A program made the position numbers and the translations under genes. A model generated the notes under the pieces. It was not told where the DNA came from and did not search any database. It worked only from the letters and a program-made list of their open reading frames with translations. DNA of 64,000 nucleotides, from positions 1-64,000 of the forward strand of contig JAVUPY010000042.1 in assembly GCA_032252755.1 (NCBI GenBank), given 5' to 3'. Shown piece by piece: positions 26,104 to 35,004 of this stretch. How positions within the stretch are numbered: position 1 is the first letter of the stretch; each line of letters begins with the position of its first letter. The DNA comes from Terriglobia bacterium. GTDB taxonomy: Bacteria; Acidobacteriota; Terriglobia; Terriglobales; Acidobacteriaceae.

Positions 26104-27444
26104 CTACCGGGTGCCTGATTCGTTCATGCCGGCCGCTTCCTTCTGCTCCAGATAAGCCCGCATCGCATCCTGCATTACCAGTTTCAATGGGACGCGATGC
26201 TCTTCCGCGAGCCTCCGGCAATCTTCAAATTCGGGTGCGGCGTTCGTCTCCTCGCCGTGCAACTGCGCCAGTTTGATGCGCACCGTTCCCCAGCGCGTTT
26301 CCACCGGAACCCACTCGCGAGGCAACGTGATCCGTTGCTCGCGTCTCGTGCGAAGGCCAATGGTGGTTGTCTCCGCGAAGATCAGATCGGCGAGATGCTG
26401 GGCGTCTTCGTTGCGTGCAAGAACGGTCAACAGCATTCCCGGACGGTTCTTCTTCATCTGTACCGGCAGGCCGAATGCGTCGAGCGCACCGTTCTGTAGC
26501 AGCTTTTCTAATACATATCCGAAGACCTGCGGCGTCATGTCGTCGATTGTCGCTTCGAGAACTGTGACGGAGTGCTCGCTCTCAGAACTCTCCACCGATC
26601 GTGCGACCGCTTCGCCAATCGTCAGCCTCAGCACGTTAGGCTGTCCCGGCAGATCGCGTGCGCCCGCACCCAAGCCCGACGCCTGGATCTTCATGGCAGG
26701 GAAGTCGCCGAAGCTTTTCACCAGGGTTTGCACAATCGCCGCGCCCGTTGGGGTAACGAGTTCTTTCTGCACGCCCGACGAGTACACCGGAACGTCGCGC
26801 AACATCTCCACCACGGCGGGCGCAGGCACGGGCAGCGTGCCGTGCCCGCAGTGCACCACGCCGCCTCCGACGTTCAGAGCGGAGCATCGCCACTCGTCGA
26901 CGCCGAGCGACTCCGCCCCTACCGCCGCGCAAACGATGTCGACGATCGCATCGACGGAACCGACTTCGTGAAAGTGAATGCTCGCGAGATCTTTGTCGTG
27001 GACTTTTGCTTCAGCCACGCCGAGGGTTTCAAACATCTTGACCGCAAGCGTCTTCGCGCTCTCCGCAATCGGTGCCGCCGAGATGATCTGCCTGATCTCT
27101 TTCAACGATCGGTGCTCATGGCGGTGCGGATGAGTCTGATCATGCGAGTGCGCGTGACCATGTGATTCGTTATCCGTGTGATGATGCACGTGCTCGTGCG
27201 AATGTCCGTGCTGTTTTTCCCAGAACTCTTCGCGCGGCAAATCCTTCTCGCCGTTCACGATGACATCGACCTTCGTTGCGGCGATCCCGTTGCGCAGGGT
27301 TCGCGTGATCTCCAATTCGGCTCCCACGTTCAGTGCTTGAACCGCCTGGCGCAGCAAACCCGGCGACACTCCGGCGTCCACCAACGCGCCGGCAAACATG
27401 TCGCCGCTGATCCCACTGAAACAATTAAGGTAAGCAATGCGCAT
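26104..27444 (-). CDS. larC: LarC, nickel pincer cofactor (SCS/Ni) synthase
   Basis: Inserts nickel into the pyridinium-3,5-bisthiocarboxylate cofactor used by lactate racemase LarA and relatives; CTP-dependent. The start MRIAYLNCFSGISGDMFAG is typical, and CxAxGVESLG/GEAVARS blocks follow. Between about residues 83 and 113 there is a His-rich stretch (HGHSHEHVHHH and HAHSHDQTHPHRHEHR) suited to metal storage or delivery. It is one uninterrupted chain, unlike species where larC is split and joined by frameshifting. No larA, larB or larE is visible in the window. It is 37 bases upstream of metG. Confidence 0.93.
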   Translation of the reverse strand: MRIAYLNCFSGISGDMFAGALVDAGVSPGLLRQAVQALNVGAELEITRTLRNGIAATKVDVIVNGEKDLPREEFWEKQHGHSHEHVHHHTDNESHGHAHSHDQTHPHRHEHRSLKEIRQIISAAPIAESAKTLAVKMFETLGVAEAKVHDKDLASIHFHEVGSVDAIVDIVCAAVGAESLGVDEWRCSALNVGGGVVHCGHGTLPVPAPAVVEMLRDVPVYSSGVQKELVTPTGAAIVQTLVKSFGDFPAMKIQASGLGAGARDLPGQPNVLRLTIGEAVARSVESSESEHSVTVLEATIDDMTPQVFGYVLEKLLQNGALDAFGLPVQMKKNRPGMLLTVLARNEDAQHLADLIFAETTTIGLRTRREQRITLPREWVPVETRWGTVRIKLAQLHGEETNAAPEFEDCRRLAEEHRVPLKLVMQDAMRAYLEQKEAAGMNESGTR

Positions 27445-27537
27445 GGGAGAACCTGGACTCACTGATCGAGACGCGCGCTACCGCCGAAACTTTCATCATA
27501 GGTGGTCGCGCCGTCAGGGTCAATCTGACGCATTTGT

Positions 27538-27543
27538 TATAAT
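27538..27543 (+). promoter_or_regulatory. -10 box before argS
   Basis: TATAAT lies about 51 bases before the GTG start of argS. No good -35 match is present at the right spacing. Confidence 0.4.
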
Positions 27544-27593
27544 CGCTTGTTTTTACAGCCTCTTACGAAGATTCCCATAGAGAACAAGCCAGC

Positions 27594-29552
27594 GTGTATC
27601 GTCTTCTTCAGCGTCGCCTAATCAGCCATATCCGCGCCTTCCTCCGCGAAAAATACCAGGTCGAACTCGCAAATATCGTGGTCGAACAGCCACCCAAGGT
27701 CGAAATGGGTGAATACGCCCTGCCGTTTTCCTTCGAGTTGGCGAAAAAACTCCGAAAGGCTCCGCGAAAAATCGCCGACGAGATCGTCGCCTCCATCCCG
27801 GCGCTCGAAGGCTTCCAACCGTTCGAGGTCGCCGGTGCCGGATACATTAATGCCAAGGTGGACCGTGCCGCACTGGCCGCAGAACTTGTCACCGGCCGCG
27901 AGCATCCGGTTCCGTTCGAGCATCCCGGCAAAATCCTGGTCGAGCACACCTCGATCAATCCGAACAAGGCCGCGCACATCGGCCACCTGCGCAACTCCAT
28001 TCTCGGCGACACATTCGTCCTTCTGCTGCGCGCCGCCGGGCGCGAGGTCGATGTCCAGAACTACATCGACAACACTGGCGTCCAGGTCGCCGACGTCGTC
28101 GTGGGATTCATTCACATCGAGAAGAAGTCGAAAGCGGAGATCGCCGCGCTCATTGCTTCCGATCCCAAATTTGATTTCTACTGTTGGGACCTCTACGCTC
28201 GCGTCTCGCAGTGGTACAAGCAGGAAGAAGCCAACGAACGCACTCGCGGCGAAGCCCTTCACGCCATCGAGAAGGGCGGCAACGAATACGCCGAGATCGC
28301 CGAACTGATCTCGACCGCCGTTCTGCGCCGCCATCTCGAGACGATGGACCGGCTCAAGATCGAGTACGACTTCCTGCCGCGCGAAAGCGAGATCCTTCAC
28401 TTGCACTTCTGGGCGAAAGCGTTCGAGCAGCTCAAAGGCAAAGGCGTCCTGTACTTCGAGACTGAAGGGAAGAACAAGGGTTGCTGGGTGATGACACGCG
28501 CCGGCCGGGAGAAGTCAACCGAAGGTCCCGACGAAGAAGCCAAGGTCATCGTGCGCTCCAACGGCACCGTCGGCTATGTCGGCAAAGACATCGCGTATCA
28601 CATGTGGAAGTTCGGCGTGCTTGGAATGGATTTTGGGTACAAGCGGTTCTTCGAATATCCGAACCACAAGCAGGCGTGGATTTCCGTCGACCCCGATCGC
28701 GGCGAGACCGATCATCCGCACTTCGGCGGCGTCGCCGAAATTTACAACGTGATCGACACCCGCCAGGCAGACCCGCAGGAGACGGTGAAAGAGGCCATTC
28801 GCCTGCTCGGGTACGAAGACCAGGCCGCGCACTACACGCACTTCTCCTACGAGATGGTCGCGCTTACGCCACGTTGCGCGATGGAACTTGGCTACGAGGT
28901 CAGTGCCGAAGATCAGGGCAAGTCTTACATCGAGGTCAGCGGACGCAAGGGGTTCGGCGTGAAGGCCGACGACCTGATGGACAAGCTGATCGAGAAGGCG
29001 CTTGCCGAGGTCGATTCGCGGCATCCTGAACTTGAAGAAGCTGAGCGCCGCAATATCGCCAAGCAGATTGCGATGGGCGCCCTGCGCTATTTCATGCTTA
29101 AGTTCACACGACCCACCGTCATCGCCTTCGATCTGAAGGACGCGCTTGCGTTTGAAGGCGAAACCGGTCCTTATGCGCAGTACGCAATTGTTCGCGCCAG
29201 CAACATCTTTCGGAAAGGAAACACTACGCCGGAAGAAGTTCTGTCGAAGGGCGCCGATTTCAAGCGCTTCTTTGAGGACGAGACTGGCACGGAGATCTGG
29301 CAGCTATGGTTGCTGGCGTCGCAGACGTCGTACGTCATCGACCAGTGCATCGCACAGGCCGAACCTGCCTATCTCGCGAAGCACGCGTTCCAGATGGCGC
29401 AGCAGTTCAACAATTTCTACCATCGGCACCACATCCTTCACGAGCCCGACGATGCCCGGAAGCACTTCCTCATGGCAACGGCAACGGTTGTTCGACGGGA
29501 ACTCATTCGCGTGCTCGCCGTGATGGGAGTGGAAGCGCCACCAGTGATGTAG
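27594..29552 (+). CDS. argS: Arginyl-tRNA synthetase
   Basis: Charges tRNA-Arg. The N-terminal Add-1 domain is followed by the HIGH-type loop NPNKAAHIGHLRNSILGD and the catalytic core; KMSKS is replaced by RKGFGVKADDLMDKL, as is usual for ArgS. The C-terminal helical anticodon domain ends the 652 residues. GTG 27594 is the start, preceded by AGAACAAGCCA. The gene is divergent from larC. Confidence 0.95.
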   Translation: MYRLLQRRLISHIRAFLREKYQVELANIVVEQPPKVEMGEYALPFSFELAKKLRKAPRKIADEIVASIPALEGFQPFEVAGAGYINAKVDRAALAAELVTGREHPVPFEHPGKILVEHTSINPNKAAHIGHLRNSILGDTFVLLLRAAGREVDVQNYIDNTGVQVADVVVGFIHIEKKSKAEIAALIASDPKFDFYCWDLYARVSQWYKQEEANERTRGEALHAIEKGGNEYAEIAELISTAVLRRHLETMDRLKIEYDFLPRESEILHLHFWAKAFEQLKGKGVLYFETEGKNKGCWVMTRAGREKSTEGPDEEAKVIVRSNGTVGYVGKDIAYHMWKFGVLGMDFGYKRFFEYPNHKQAWISVDPDRGETDHPHFGGVAEIYNVIDTRQADPQETVKEAIRLLGYEDQAAHYTHFSYEMVALTPRCAMELGYEVSAEDQGKSYIEVSGRKGFGVKADDLMDKLIEKALAEVDSRHPELEEAERRNIAKQIAMGALRYFMLKFTRPTVIAFDLKDALAFEGETGPYAQYAIVRASNIFRKGNTTPEEVLSKGADFKRFFEDETGTEIWQLWLLASQTSYVIDQCIAQAEPAYLAKHAFQMAQQFNNFYHRHHILHEPDDARKHFLMATATVVRRELIRVLAVMGVEAPPVM

Positions 29553-29577
29553 AAGCCGTCGCTGGTCAGAACTAGGA

Positions 29578-29612
29578 CCCACATCTGCGAAAAGCTTGCA
29601 GATGTAGGGCAC
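29578..29612. repeat. Intergenic hairpin CCCACATCTGC...GCAGATGTAGGGCAC
   Basis: Perfect stem ACATCTGC/GCAGATGT with a nine-base loop. One of the hairpins sharing the CCCAC and GGGCAC borders. Confidence 0.6.
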
Positions 29613-29646
29613 CGAGAGGGGCAGCGTTCCGGGAATATAAAAGCTA

Positions 29647-29675
29647 AAGGGCGAAGCGCATTGCGCCTCGCCCTT
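29647..29675. terminator. Strong hairpin between argS and pepA
   Basis: AAGGGCGAAGCGCA pairs with TGCGCCTCGCCCTT (two mismatches). No T-run on the plus strand, but the strength and the convergent position favour a terminator. Bases 29676-29921 hold nothing I can identify. Confidence 0.5.
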
Positions 29676-29921
29676 GCCCAGCTTCCTCCCCCGAGATAGC
29701 CGGGCAATCTGTTCCACAGCTCTCGAGAACAAATCGGACGCAGACTACCAGCGACTTTTCGCAATTACAGTGACAGACATCACCACGGGCTGCCAATTCA
29801 TTTGCGTACTGATGAACGCTGAAAAATTACTGATAAACGATCATCCCCTCCAGATTTGCTCGACTAGAGCCCTGTACCTAGATCCGCCCGCTTCTGCGCC
29901 TCGTCGGTTCCGGCGATTGAC

Positions 29922-31505
29922 TTAGTGCGACTTCCGCTCAGGCTCTCCTGTCGCGCTTGTGAGCCCCTGACCAAAGTTCATAGCGAACTCAACTAAGGTC
30001 CGCACCGGCAGGCCGCTCGGTCCCACGGCGATCCAAGGCTGCTTGTTCTCGATCCATGCCGTGCCGGCTATGTCGAGGTGAATCCATGGTGTGTCCTCGA
30101 CAAATTCCTTCAGAAACATCGCTGCGGTGATCGCGCCGCCCCAGCGTCCGCCGGTGTTCTTCACGTCGGCGATTTCGGACTTGATGAGCTCGGTGTAGTC
30201 GGAATCGACGGGCAACCGCCACATCTTTTCGCCAGACTTCTTGAGCGCTCCCGCGAATTCCTGGTAATAGGTTTCGTCATTGCAGAAGACGCCAGCCGCA
30301 ACCGAGCCCAGCGCGACCACAACTGCTCCGGTCAGTGTCGCGGCGTCGACGAGGTGCGTTGCGCCTAACTGCTTCGCGTAATGCAGGCCGTCGGCGAGCA
30401 CCAGGCGGCCTTCGGCGTCGGTGTTGATGACCTCTATGGATTTACCATTCATCGCGATCTGCACGTCGCCGGGCTTCTGCGCCTTTCCGCTCGGCATGTT
30501 CTCGGTAGCGCAGACGATCCCGATCACCTTTACCTTTGGCTTCAGTAGCGCGATGGCCCGCATGGTGCCGATCATGGCGGCACCGCCAGCCATGTCGTAC
30601 TTCATCTTCTCCATGTTTTCCGCGGGCTTGATGGAGATTCCGCCGGTATCGAAGGTGATGCCCTTACCGACCAGGCCGAGCACGCGATCAGAGGGTGCGC
30701 CAGCAGGATCGTATTTCATGATGATCAGGCGCGGCTCTTCGTCCGAGCCCTGGGCCACCGACCAGAAGGCGCCCATCTTCAACTCCTTGAGCTTGTCGGC
30801 GCCGTAAATTTCGCAGTTCAGGCAGACTTCATCGCACATCTTCTTTGCGCGGTCGGCGAGCATGGTCGGGGTCATGCGATTGCCGGGCTCGTTCACCAGG
30901 TCGCGTGTGAAGTTTTGGCATTCGGCGACGATCTGGCCGACTTCGACTGACCGCTGCTGCGCCTTCGAGTCCGCAGAAGATGGGACCAATACGGTCAGCG
31001 TTTCCATCTTCTGGTCCTTGCGGTCTTTTTTGTAGTAGTCGGGATCGAAGTCGGCGGCAACGGCACCTTCGGCGATAGCCTTTACTGCTTCATCCAGACC
31101 TGCGCGCTCGATCGTCAGGGCAGCGAAAGTATTTGGCTCAGCTTTGCCAGCCCAAGTCTCCGGCGCAACGAAAACGAATGACCGGATGTTCTTGCCCTTC
31201 AGGAAGCGCACTGCGGCTCCGGCCAGCTTGCGAACCTCGTAGGAGGAATAATTCTTCGTCTTGCCACCGCCGACGAAAAGCACGCGCTGGGCCTTCAGTC
31301 CTTGTGGCTTGTGCAGCAGCACGGTTTCGAACAGCTTTCCGGTGACTTCCTTCGACGCGATCAACTCGTCGGCCGCTTTGCGCACGGCAGCGTCAGACGA
31401 TTGGATTTCGGCAACAGGGTCTTTGTCGCCTTTGTCGAGCACGGGAAGAACAAGGCAATCGGTTTCAATCGCAGAAGGCGCAGTACTGGAGAGAACAATC
31501 TTCAT
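29922..31505 (-). CDS. pepA: Leucyl aminopeptidase (M17, PepA)
   Basis: A cytosolic two-metal aminopeptidase that removes N-terminal residues from peptides. The C-terminal M17 domain shows GKGITFDTGGISIKP (with the metal-binding Lys/Asp), YDMAGGAAMIGTMRA, the signature NTDAEGRLVLADGL and GVFCNDETYYQEF. The N-terminal macro-like domain (about residues 1-180) is also present. 527 residues, normal length. The ATG has AAAGGTTC 8 bases upstream. Confidence 0.93.
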   Translation of the reverse strand: MKIVLSSTAPSAIETDCLVLPVLDKGDKDPVAEIQSSDAAVRKAADELIASKEVTGKLFETVLLHKPQGLKAQRVLFVGGGKTKNYSSYEVRKLAGAAVRFLKGKNIRSFVFVAPETWAGKAEPNTFAALTIERAGLDEAVKAIAEGAVAADFDPDYYKKDRKDQKMETLTVLVPSSADSKAQQRSVEVGQIVAECQNFTRDLVNEPGNRMTPTMLADRAKKMCDEVCLNCEIYGADKLKELKMGAFWSVAQGSDEEPRLIIMKYDPAGAPSDRVLGLVGKGITFDTGGISIKPAENMEKMKYDMAGGAAMIGTMRAIALLKPKVKVIGIVCATENMPSGKAQKPGDVQIAMNGKSIEVINTDAEGRLVLADGLHYAKQLGATHLVDAATLTGAVVVALGSVAAGVFCNDETYYQEFAGALKKSGEKMWRLPVDSDYTELIKSEIADVKNTGGRWGGAITAAMFLKEFVEDTPWIHLDIAGTAWIENKQPWIAVGPSGLPVRTLVEFAMNFGQGLTSATGEPERKSH

Positions 31506-31753
31506 TGCTCAGAACCTTTCATGACATATAGACCAACCCATCAGTATAAATCGTGCGGTTCGGGGGAGTGGCTGGAGGAAGATGCCGTGAGGAATGTGCA
31601 GCGGAAGGGAAGCGACCTGTCTAGAACATGTCTCGCTGTTCGCGGCGCGGTTGGCGTCCGACGCATGCGGGATCGTTTCTTCGATCCGATTCAGCGACTC
31701 CGGGCCAACCGTGACATGAAGACAGGAAGCTTGAAATCCGGAACAGGGTGGAA

Positions 31754-31918
31754 TTATTTCTGGTCGGGTTTCGTGTCGCTGTTCATTCCTTCGCGGAAGG
31801 AGCGGATGCCTTCACCGAGCCCCTTGCCCAGTTCGGGCAGTTTCTTGGGGCCAAAGATGAACAGCGCGATGATCATGATGACCAGCAGGTGCATCGGTTG
31901 GAACAGACCTTCGAACAT
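31754..31918 (-). CDS. tatA: TatA/TatE twin-arginine translocase subunit
   Basis: A 54-residue protein: short N-terminal periplasmic piece (MFEGLFQPMH), one transmembrane helix (LLVIMIIALFIF), the hallmark FGPKKLPELGKGLG hinge and an amphipathic helix (EGIRSFREGM), then a charged tail. It builds the pore that moves folded proteins across the inner membrane. tatB and tatC are not next to it. The gene had no longer frame to reveal it; I read it directly from the minus strand. Confidence 0.9.
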   Translation of the reverse strand: MFEGLFQPMHLLVIMIIALFIFGPKKLPELGKGLGEGIRSFREGMNSDTKPDQK

Positions 31919-32146
31919 GTGTTTCTCCGAAACGTAGAACTGGGGCCGGAAACCAGGTGCGGCTCATCTTCGTAAATAACACGCCTGGGCGTCTTTCGAT
32001 GTGATGAGCTGCAGCTTCGCTTCGATGCGGCGCTTAAGTGGCGTCCGCGGGAATTTTTGAACATTCAGTTGAGCGGTTGGTCTTTGAGACTCAGTTACTT
32101 CCGCGGTTACCCCAGTACTCTTGTGACATCTCCAAAACAGGCCAAA

Positions 32147-33076
32147 ATGTCTCTAATGGCTGCGGGCAAACCAATTCCGTCCCTGGTGGGCGATTCGCTC
32201 GTCTCTACGCCTGTGGGGCAGAGGTCGACAAATCATACAAAGGAAAACGACATATCGGCGAAACAGTCTAGCCCGCCGAATGGTTTGTTGTACCGCGTGG
32301 GAATGGCCTATCCACTGCAGATTGTTGGGTACGACGAGAGCGGCCGACGTTTCTCCGAATCGACATTTACGCAGTTCATCATGCGCGACGGAATCACCCT
32401 CGTGACCACACGACGGTTGGTGCCGGGCAATGTGCTGGAGATCAGGCGATCGAACGAGAAGCTGTGTTCGGGGCAGGTGGTTGGGCAGACAGGAATAGCA
32501 AAGTCTGGGAACGTCTACGCGGTAAGAGTGCCGGGAAATCCGGTAATGCTGTGGGGAATCAATTTCCCAGAATTACCCGAAGACGCCCGGCTGGCTCTGA
32601 CCTGCGTGTTGGTTTGCAAGGGCTGCAAGACGCAAAGTGTAGTGCCGCTGACGGGGGTTGAGTACGAGATGCTTACGACCAGTGAGCGCGTTCACCGGCG
32701 TTGCGATGGTTGTGGCGAAGTTTCGGTCTGGAAGCGCGTGCCAAACCCGTCCAATGGGGAGTCGAAGGATGCGGCGGGACAGAAGACAGAAGGGAAGAAT
32801 CGGCGGCGTTATTCGCGAGTCTCGGTGAAGCTCTGGGGATACATTGTGGAGGGTGGCAACGAAGACTCAGTCCCGATTGTAGATATGTCGCGCGATGGCA
32901 TCCGTTTCCGCAGTTCGCAAAAATATGAACCGGAGCAGGTGGTTCAGGTTGCTGTAGCGTACATGGCAGGTACAGCCAATATCTTCGTTCCCGGGCGGGT
33001 CGTGTGGCGTTCAGGTGAGGGGAGCGCGCAGTACGAATATGGGCTGCGTTTCATGAGTCGCTCGCCAATTATGTAA
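32147..33076 (+). CDS. PilZ-domain protein with zinc-ribbon-like insert
   Basis: About 309 residues. The C-terminal PilZ domain has the c-di-GMP-binding pattern RRRYSRVSVKLWG (RxxxR) and VDMSRDGIRF (D/NxSxxG), followed by a VFPGRVVWRSG-type strand. In the middle, CKGC and CDGC pairs some 40 residues apart look like a zinc ribbon. The N-terminal segment (residues about 50-140) may be a second, degenerate PilZ-like barrel (MRDGITLVTTRRLVPGNVLEI). It may couple c-di-GMP to transcription or motility. ATG 32147 was chosen; an in-frame TTG lies 30 codons upstream. Confidence 0.75.
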   Translation: MSLMAAGKPIPSLVGDSLVSTPVGQRSTNHTKENDISAKQSSPPNGLLYRVGMAYPLQIVGYDESGRRFSESTFTQFIMRDGITLVTTRRLVPGNVLEIRRSNEKLCSGQVVGQTGIAKSGNVYAVRVPGNPVMLWGINFPELPEDARLALTCVLVCKGCKTQSVVPLTGVEYEMLTTSERVHRRCDGCGEVSVWKRVPNPSNGESKDAAGQKTEGKNRRRYSRVSVKLWGYIVEGGNEDSVPIVDMSRDGIRFRSSQKYEPEQVVQVAVAYMAGTANIFVPGRVVWRSGEGSAQYEYGLRFMSRSPIM

Positions 33077-33078
33077 GC

Positions 33079-33753
33079 CTATGCGCTTCGAGACAGGCCT
33101 TGCGGCGACGATGCCTGGTGCGCCAATAGCACAAGATCCCAGCGACGCCTCACGTTGAATTTCTTCATCAACTGGGAGATTTCCGACTTCAGTTCTGGCT
33201 CCGAAATTCCGAGTGTCTGCGCGATGTCGGCGTCGGACTCAGTAGACATAAGGCAATTGAGCAGCTTCGCCTGCGATTCGGTGAGTTCGGCCGAACCCAG
33301 CGCGTAGAGCATGCGGCGCGTTGATGACAACACGCTTCCGACGAATTTCGACAGCAATTGCCGGGGGACCCAGAAGCCATTCTGATGAACGGCACTGAGG
33401 GCGCGCGCGAGGTCGGCGCGGACTTCGCCGCGGCGCAGCATACCTTTAACGCCCATGGTCAGCAGCGGAAAAGCTGTGGTTTCGTCGAAGGTGTCGCCGA
33501 TCATCAGCACGCGGGCGTGCGGATCGCGCGAAAGGATGCGAACAACGATGGCTTGGGTCGCTTCCGCCGACGGTCGTACCTCTATAGCGTAAATATCCGC
33601 CAAAGGCAGATCGCCAGATTCGGCGCCAGCGTCCATGCGCTTGACCCGCAGACTGTAATTAGCCAGGTAGAGCACGCCCTGGCATTCCGAAATCGTGATC
33701 GGGTCGGAAGAAAGCAGGCAAACAGTGGGAGACGACGCAGCTTGCGCGTGCAT
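33079..33753 (-). CDS. LuxR-type regulator with atypical receiver
   Basis: A 224-residue response-regulator-like protein. The N-terminal half has alternating strands of a receiver (TVCLLSSDPI, VLMIGDTFDE, GVKGMLRRGE), but where the phospho-accepting Asp should follow the third strand the sequence reads IYAIEVRP, with a Glu instead, so phosphorylation is doubtful. The C-terminal half is a LuxR-type helix-turn-helix: LTESQAKLLNCL and SDADIAQTLGISEPELKSEIS. No sensor kinase lies near. ATG 33753 fits the receiver start; the frame is open 36 codons further up. Confidence 0.78.
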   Translation of the reverse strand: MHAQAASSPTVCLLSSDPITISECQGVLYLANYSLRVKRMDAGAESGDLPLADIYAIEVRPSAEATQAIVVRILSRDPHARVLMIGDTFDETTAFPLLTMGVKGMLRRGEVRADLARALSAVHQNGFWVPRQLLSKFVGSVLSSTRRMLYALGSAELTESQAKLLNCLMSTESDADIAQTLGISEPELKSEISQLMKKFNVRRRWDLVLLAHQASSPQGLSRSA

Positions 33754-33905
33754 AGTAGGCGAGACGTTACTCCAGATTTGGGGCCGGTGCAATTGATAGA
33801 TGAGGGACCCACATCTAATTGCGACAGAGAGGACCAGGGATGCTGGGAGTGCCCCCGTCACTAATTGGTCATCCTGTGGACGTCCGAGACGGATGGGCAG
33901 AACGG

Positions 33906-33911
33906 TATAAT
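33906..33911 (+). promoter_or_regulatory. -10 box TATAAT overlapping the glycosyltransferase start
   Basis: TATAAT overlaps ATG 33910. Transcription would begin near 33918, at the in-frame GTG 33919, so the message could be leaderless. Confidence 0.4.
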
Positions 33912-34896
33912 GTCCAGCGTGACCAAGTTTTCAATCGTAGTGCCCTTCCATAATGAGCAGGAGAGCGTAACCGAGCTTTACGACCGCCTCAAAGCCGTCA
34001 TGGAAGCGAACGGTGACTCGTTCGAACTGGTGTTTGTCGACGACGGCAGCAGCGACCAGACGTATCCGCTGCTGCAGCAGATCGCCGGTGTCGATAGTCG
34101 CGTTGTGGTAGTGAAGTTGCGGCGTAATTTCGGACAGACCTCGGCGCTGGCGGCAGGTTTTGACCACGCTAAAGGCGAGTTCGTCATTGCCATGGACGGC
34201 GACCTGCAGCACGATCCAGCCGATATACCGCTCTTCCTGGAGAAGATTGACGAAGGGTATGACATCGTCAGCGGATGGCGTAAAGATCGCGTCGACAATT
34301 TCATCCTGCGGCGCTTCCCATCACGCGTGGCCAACTGGCTGATGGCCAAGCTGAGCGGCGTAGATATCCACGACTTCGGAACGACCTACAAAGCATATCG
34401 CCGCGACCTGCTGGAGCAGGTGCCGCTCTACGGCGAGATGCATCGGTTCATCCCGGCGCTGGCGTCGGGCTACGGCGCGAGCATCTGCGAAGTGCCCATC
34501 AAGAACGTGAATCGCGACCGCGGTGCCAGCCATTACGGGATTTCGCGGACGTTCCGCGTGTTCTTCGACCTGATCACGATCCGATTCCTGCTGCGGTACC
34601 TGACACGCCCGCTGCACTTCTTTGGAAGCGTGGGAATGCTCGGCATCCTGACGGGCTCGGCAATTGCGGCATGGATGGTCGTCCTGAAGCTGTTTACACA
34701 CATCCATCTGATCGATGAGCATGGGCCGCTCGTGATCTCGGCCGCAGTGCTGATTGTTGCGGGCGTGCAGTTGCTCGCGTTGGGACTGTTGGGCGAACTC
34801 CAGGTACGGCATTTCCACGAGCCGGTCTCCGGAGTTCCTTATCGAGTTGACAAGATCCTGCGCACCGAGCAGGAGAGCGAGATTCACGAAGACTGA
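33910..34896 (+). CDS. Family 2 glycosyltransferase (DPM/ArnC/GtrB type)
   Basis: A membrane-bound enzyme that transfers a sugar from a nucleotide donor to polyprenyl phosphate. The N-terminal GT-A fold has SIVVPFHNEQESV, VFVDDGSSDQTYPLL, KLRRNFGQTSALAAGF and MDGDLQHDP (DxD), then SGWRKDR and the family GTTYKAYRRD. Two C-terminal helices (about residues 240-265 and 275-300) anchor it. ATG 33910 is used, but GTG 33919 is possible if the transcript is leaderless. Confidence 0.88.
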   Translation: MSSVTKFSIVVPFHNEQESVTELYDRLKAVMEANGDSFELVFVDDGSSDQTYPLLQQIAGVDSRVVVVKLRRNFGQTSALAAGFDHAKGEFVIAMDGDLQHDPADIPLFLEKIDEGYDIVSGWRKDRVDNFILRRFPSRVANWLMAKLSGVDIHDFGTTYKAYRRDLLEQVPLYGEMHRFIPALASGYGASICEVPIKNVNRDRGASHYGISRTFRVFFDLITIRFLLRYLTRPLHFFGSVGMLGILTGSAIAAWMVVLKLFTHIHLIDEHGPLVISAAVLIVAGVQLLALGLLGELQVRHFHEPVSGVPYRVDKILRTEQESEIHED

Positions 34897-34944
34897 TCCG
34901 AAGATCGGGAGAGCGACACGGAAGAACAAGGGCCGACAACAAAT

Positions 34945-34980
34945 AACCCCACCTGGATATAAAGGTGGGGTTCAGTTTTT
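34945..34980. terminator. Rho-independent terminator, bidirectional
   Basis: AACCCCACCT (34945-34954) pairs with AGGTGGGGTT (34963-34972), followed by CAGTTTTT. It lies between the convergent glycosyltransferase and BON genes. Confidence 0.8.
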
Positions 34981-35004
34981 CGAGTCTTCCGACCGCTTTG
35001 CTCT

